A stretch of DNA of 7,244 nucleotides from Nitrospirota bacterium. GTDB taxonomy: Bacteria; NPL-UPA2; JAGMAN01. The DNA is taken from contig JAUWHM010000030.1 of the NCBI GenBank assembly GCA_030605915.1, positions 1 through 7,244 on the forward strand. The letters are read 5' to 3'. The position numbers and the translations under genes are program-made. Position 1 is the stretch's first letter, and every line of letters begins with the position of its first letter. The notes beneath the pieces were generated by a model, which was not told the origin of the DNA, made no database searches, and was given only the letters and a program-made list of their open reading frames with translations. Positions 5,822-7,244 of the stretch are shown here, in pieces.

Positions 5822-6451
5822 ATGGCTCTTGAAGATATTTTGAAAAGAATCCAGGAGAATGCCCATAAAGAGGCTGAAGGAATAAGGAAGGAAGCCGGGG
5901 AAGAAGCAGAGGCAATTTTAGAGGAGGCGAGGAAGGAGGCTGTCTCAGTCAGGGAGAAGCTCTTAGAAGAAGGTAAGGTCTCTTCCCGGCAGGAGAGAAG
6001 AAGAATATTAACCATAGCCAACTTAGAAGCCAGGAAGGAGATTCTCGGGAGGAAACAGAATCTTATTGAGGAAGCTTTCCAGAAAGCTTCCCAGCGCCTC
6101 AAAGCTCTATCGGATGCCGAGTATCAAGCTACCGTTAAGAAGATGCTTCTCAAAGCGGTGGAATCTGGTGAGGAGGAGGTGATCATCTCTTCCCGGGATG
6201 AGAAACGGATAACTCCTTCGTTTTTGAAAGAAGTTAATAAAGAGTTGGCCGAGAAGGGTAAGTTAGGGAAACTGAGACTCTCTTCTGAGAGAAGGAAATT
6301 CATCGGGGGATTCGTTCTCAGGTCATCTCGGAAGGAGATAAAGTGCACCTTCGATTCCCTCATTAAGGAAAAGAGGGATGAGCTGGAAGGAGAGATATCT
6401 CGGATTTTATTCAAGACCCGTCAAGGACAAATCGGAACTTCACCCTGTTAA
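5822..6451 (+). CDS. ntpE: V/A-type ATPase subunit E (peripheral stalk)
   Basis: This soluble stalk protein has 209 residues. The first half (to about 95) is a long Ala/Glu/Lys/Arg helix that pairs with AhaH. The second half is the globular domain that binds the top of the catalytic head. It ends with the family signature GGFVLRSSRKEIKCTFDSL (162-180) and then RDELEGEISRILF (185-197). The length is typical of subunit E. The 12 residues after ILF are an extra tail, since most homologues end about there. The ribosome binding site (AGGG, 5809-5812) is weak, and the gap after subunit K is 15 bases, the largest in the operon. A perfect 9-bp inverted repeat lies in the middle of the gene. Confidence 0.94.
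   Translation: MALEDILKRIQENAHKEAEGIRKEAGEEAEAILEEARKEAVSVREKLLEEGKVSSRQERRRILTIANLEARKEILGRKQNLIEEAFQKASQRLKALSDAEYQATVKKMLLKAVESGEEEVIISSRDEKRITPSFLKEVNKELAEKGKLGKLRLSSERRKFIGGFVLRSSRKEIKCTFDSLIKEKRDELEGEISRILFKTRQGQIGTSPC
6070..6091 (+). repeat. Intragenic perfect hairpin in ntpE
   Basis: GGAAGCTTT (6070-6078) and AAAGCTTCC (6083-6091) are exact inverted copies around a CCAG tetraloop. It lies in codons for the helix EEAFQKASQ. There is no T-tract after it, so it is not a terminator. It could stall or stabilise messenger, or be a by-product of the near-repeated codons for Ala, Phe, Gln, Lys, Ala and Ser. Confidence 0.5.
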
Positions 6452-6452
6452 A

Positions 6453-7244
6453 ATGTTATGGATAATGGCTGAAGACCTGAGATATGCCTATGCGGTGGGG
6501 AGAATCCGGGCCCTGGAAACCAGACTGCTGAGGAGGGAACGATTCAACCAGATGGTTGAGGCCGAGGATGCAGAGTCAGCCTTGAGGACATTGGCCGATA
6601 CCGATTATGGGCCTTTGCTATCTGGAATAAAGAGTGCGGATGCGTTCGAGCTCGCCTTAAATAAGGAACTAACCAAAGTTCTAATCCTTATTTCCCATCT
6701 AAGCCTGGCCCCGGAGTTAACAAACCTCTTCTATTTAAGATATGATTTCTATAATCTGAAAGTCCTTCTCAAGCAAAAATACTCAGCCCCCTTAACTGTT
6801 GACAGTAGATTGTCTACCCCTGAGCTTCTCATAAACGCTGGCCTCGTCGAACCCGAGAAGCTAAGAAAGATTGTGGAAGGGGGAGACTACGCTGAGCTAC
6901 CCGATGAGCTCAGAAAAGCAGTTGAGAAAGCAGAAAAAAGGTTTGAGGAAACCCACGATCCCCAGATGATAGATATTATTCTGGATAAGGAGATGTATAG
7001 CCTCTTTCATAAAAGGGCCCCGGGGAATCCTTTCCTTAAAGGATATTTTCAAATCTCTACTGACCTGACCAATATAAGAATTTTCCTCAGAGCAAGAGCA
7101 TTGAGAAAGGAGAGAGACTTCTTTGAAAAGGTCTTTCTAAAAGGGGGCAAACTTGAGCTGAGTTTCTTTCTGAGACTCTACGGGGAGCCCATGGATAATT
7201 TCTCCTCAGCTCTCTCCCCCACTGCCTACGGGCAGTTAGTTTCC
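6453..7244 (+). CDS. ntpC: V/A-type ATPase subunit C (central socket), 3' truncated by window edge
   Basis: An open frame of 264 codons runs from ATG 6453 to the last base of the window. The protein is all-helical and matches subunit C (d-subunit equivalent), the funnel that seats the rotor shaft on the K ring. Signatures are YAYAVGRIRALETRLL (11-26), the LRYDFYNLKVLLKQKY helix (95-110), DKEMYSLF (178-185) and STDLTNIRIFLRARAL (202-217). Family members are about 330-380 residues, so roughly the last quarter is missing. The start is either ATG 6453, one base after the ntpE stop, or ATG 6465, which gives MAEDLRYAYAVGR, closer to homologues. Neither has a clear ribosome binding site, so coupling to ntpE translation is likely. 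Subunits F, A, B and D should follow. Confidence 0.95.
   Translation, partial: MLWIMAEDLRYAYAVGRIRALETRLLRRERFNQMVEAEDAESALRTLADTDYGPLLSGIKSADAFELALNKELTKVLILISHLSLAPELTNLFYLRYDFYNLKVLLKQKYSAPLTVDSRLSTPELLINAGLVEPEKLRKIVEGGDYAELPDELRKAVEKAEKRFEETHDPQMIDIILDKEMYSLFHKRAPGNPFLKGYFQISTDLTNIRIFLRARALRKERDFFEKVFLKGGKLELSFFLRLYGEPMDNFSSALSPTAYGQLVS

Noticed and set aside
5822..6100. Subunit E helix as an F-type b subunit or a different coiled-coil protein
   Set aside because: The C-terminal GGFVLRS and CTFDSLI signatures and the position after subunit K fix it as V/A-type subunit E.

Overview
The window holds two well-known machines packed head to tail on the + strand. The first is the inner-membrane alignment platform of a type IV pilus or type II secretion-like system (255-3066). 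The second is the start of a V/A-type (rotary) ATPase operon (3063 to the right edge). The pilus genes imply a diderm bacterium, because the PilN-, PilO- and PilP-like proteins are built for a periplasm. The V/A-type ATPase with a sodium-type K subunit points to an anaerobic or energy-limited lifestyle. Arginine codons lean towards AGA/AGG, and the coding strand is purine-rich with many Lys/Glu-rich proteins, as is common in thermophiles and several uncultivated lineages. I cannot place the organism more precisely from the sequence.

Layout. Positions 1-132 are the last 43 codons of an unidentified upstream gene. The 122-base gap after it holds a perfect 11-bp-stem intrinsic terminator (171-209). 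A near-consensus sigma-70 promoter (TTGACA, 17-bp spacer, TATACT; 208-236) overlaps the end of its T-rich tract. From that promoter the genes run with almost no space between them: a PilM-PilN fusion (255-1910), PilO-like (1911-2510), a membrane-anchored PilP/GspC-like protein (2503-3066), ATPase stalk subunit AhaH (3063-3371, TTG start), subunit I (3373-5316), subunit K (5330-5806), subunit E (5822-6451) and subunit C (6453 to the edge, cut after 264 codons). The last gene is open to the window edge. Junctions are overlaps of 8 and 4 bases or gaps of 0 to 15 bases, so one transcript is likely.

How the genes work together. PilMN, PilO and PilP-like would form the ring that links the cytoplasmic pilus motor to the outer-membrane pore. 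No secretin, motor ATPase, platform protein (PilC) or pilin gene lies in the window. AhaH with subunit E forms the peripheral stalk of the rotary ATPase. Subunit I is the membrane stator, K is the ion-carrying ring and C is the socket joining ring to rotor. The order H-I-K-E-C is the standard V/A order, so F, A, B and D are expected just downstream. The K subunit keeps every ligand position of the Na+ site described in Enterococcus hirae NtpK, so Na+ coupling is the best prediction.

I did not find a wholly new system. The points worth a second look are: the 4-base overlap that joins a pilus platform to a rotary ATPase, the PilM-PilN fusion with a GspC-like partner and no secretin gene, the predicted Na+ coupling, and a GC-rich palindrome that appears to have been inserted in frame at the tail of PilMN.
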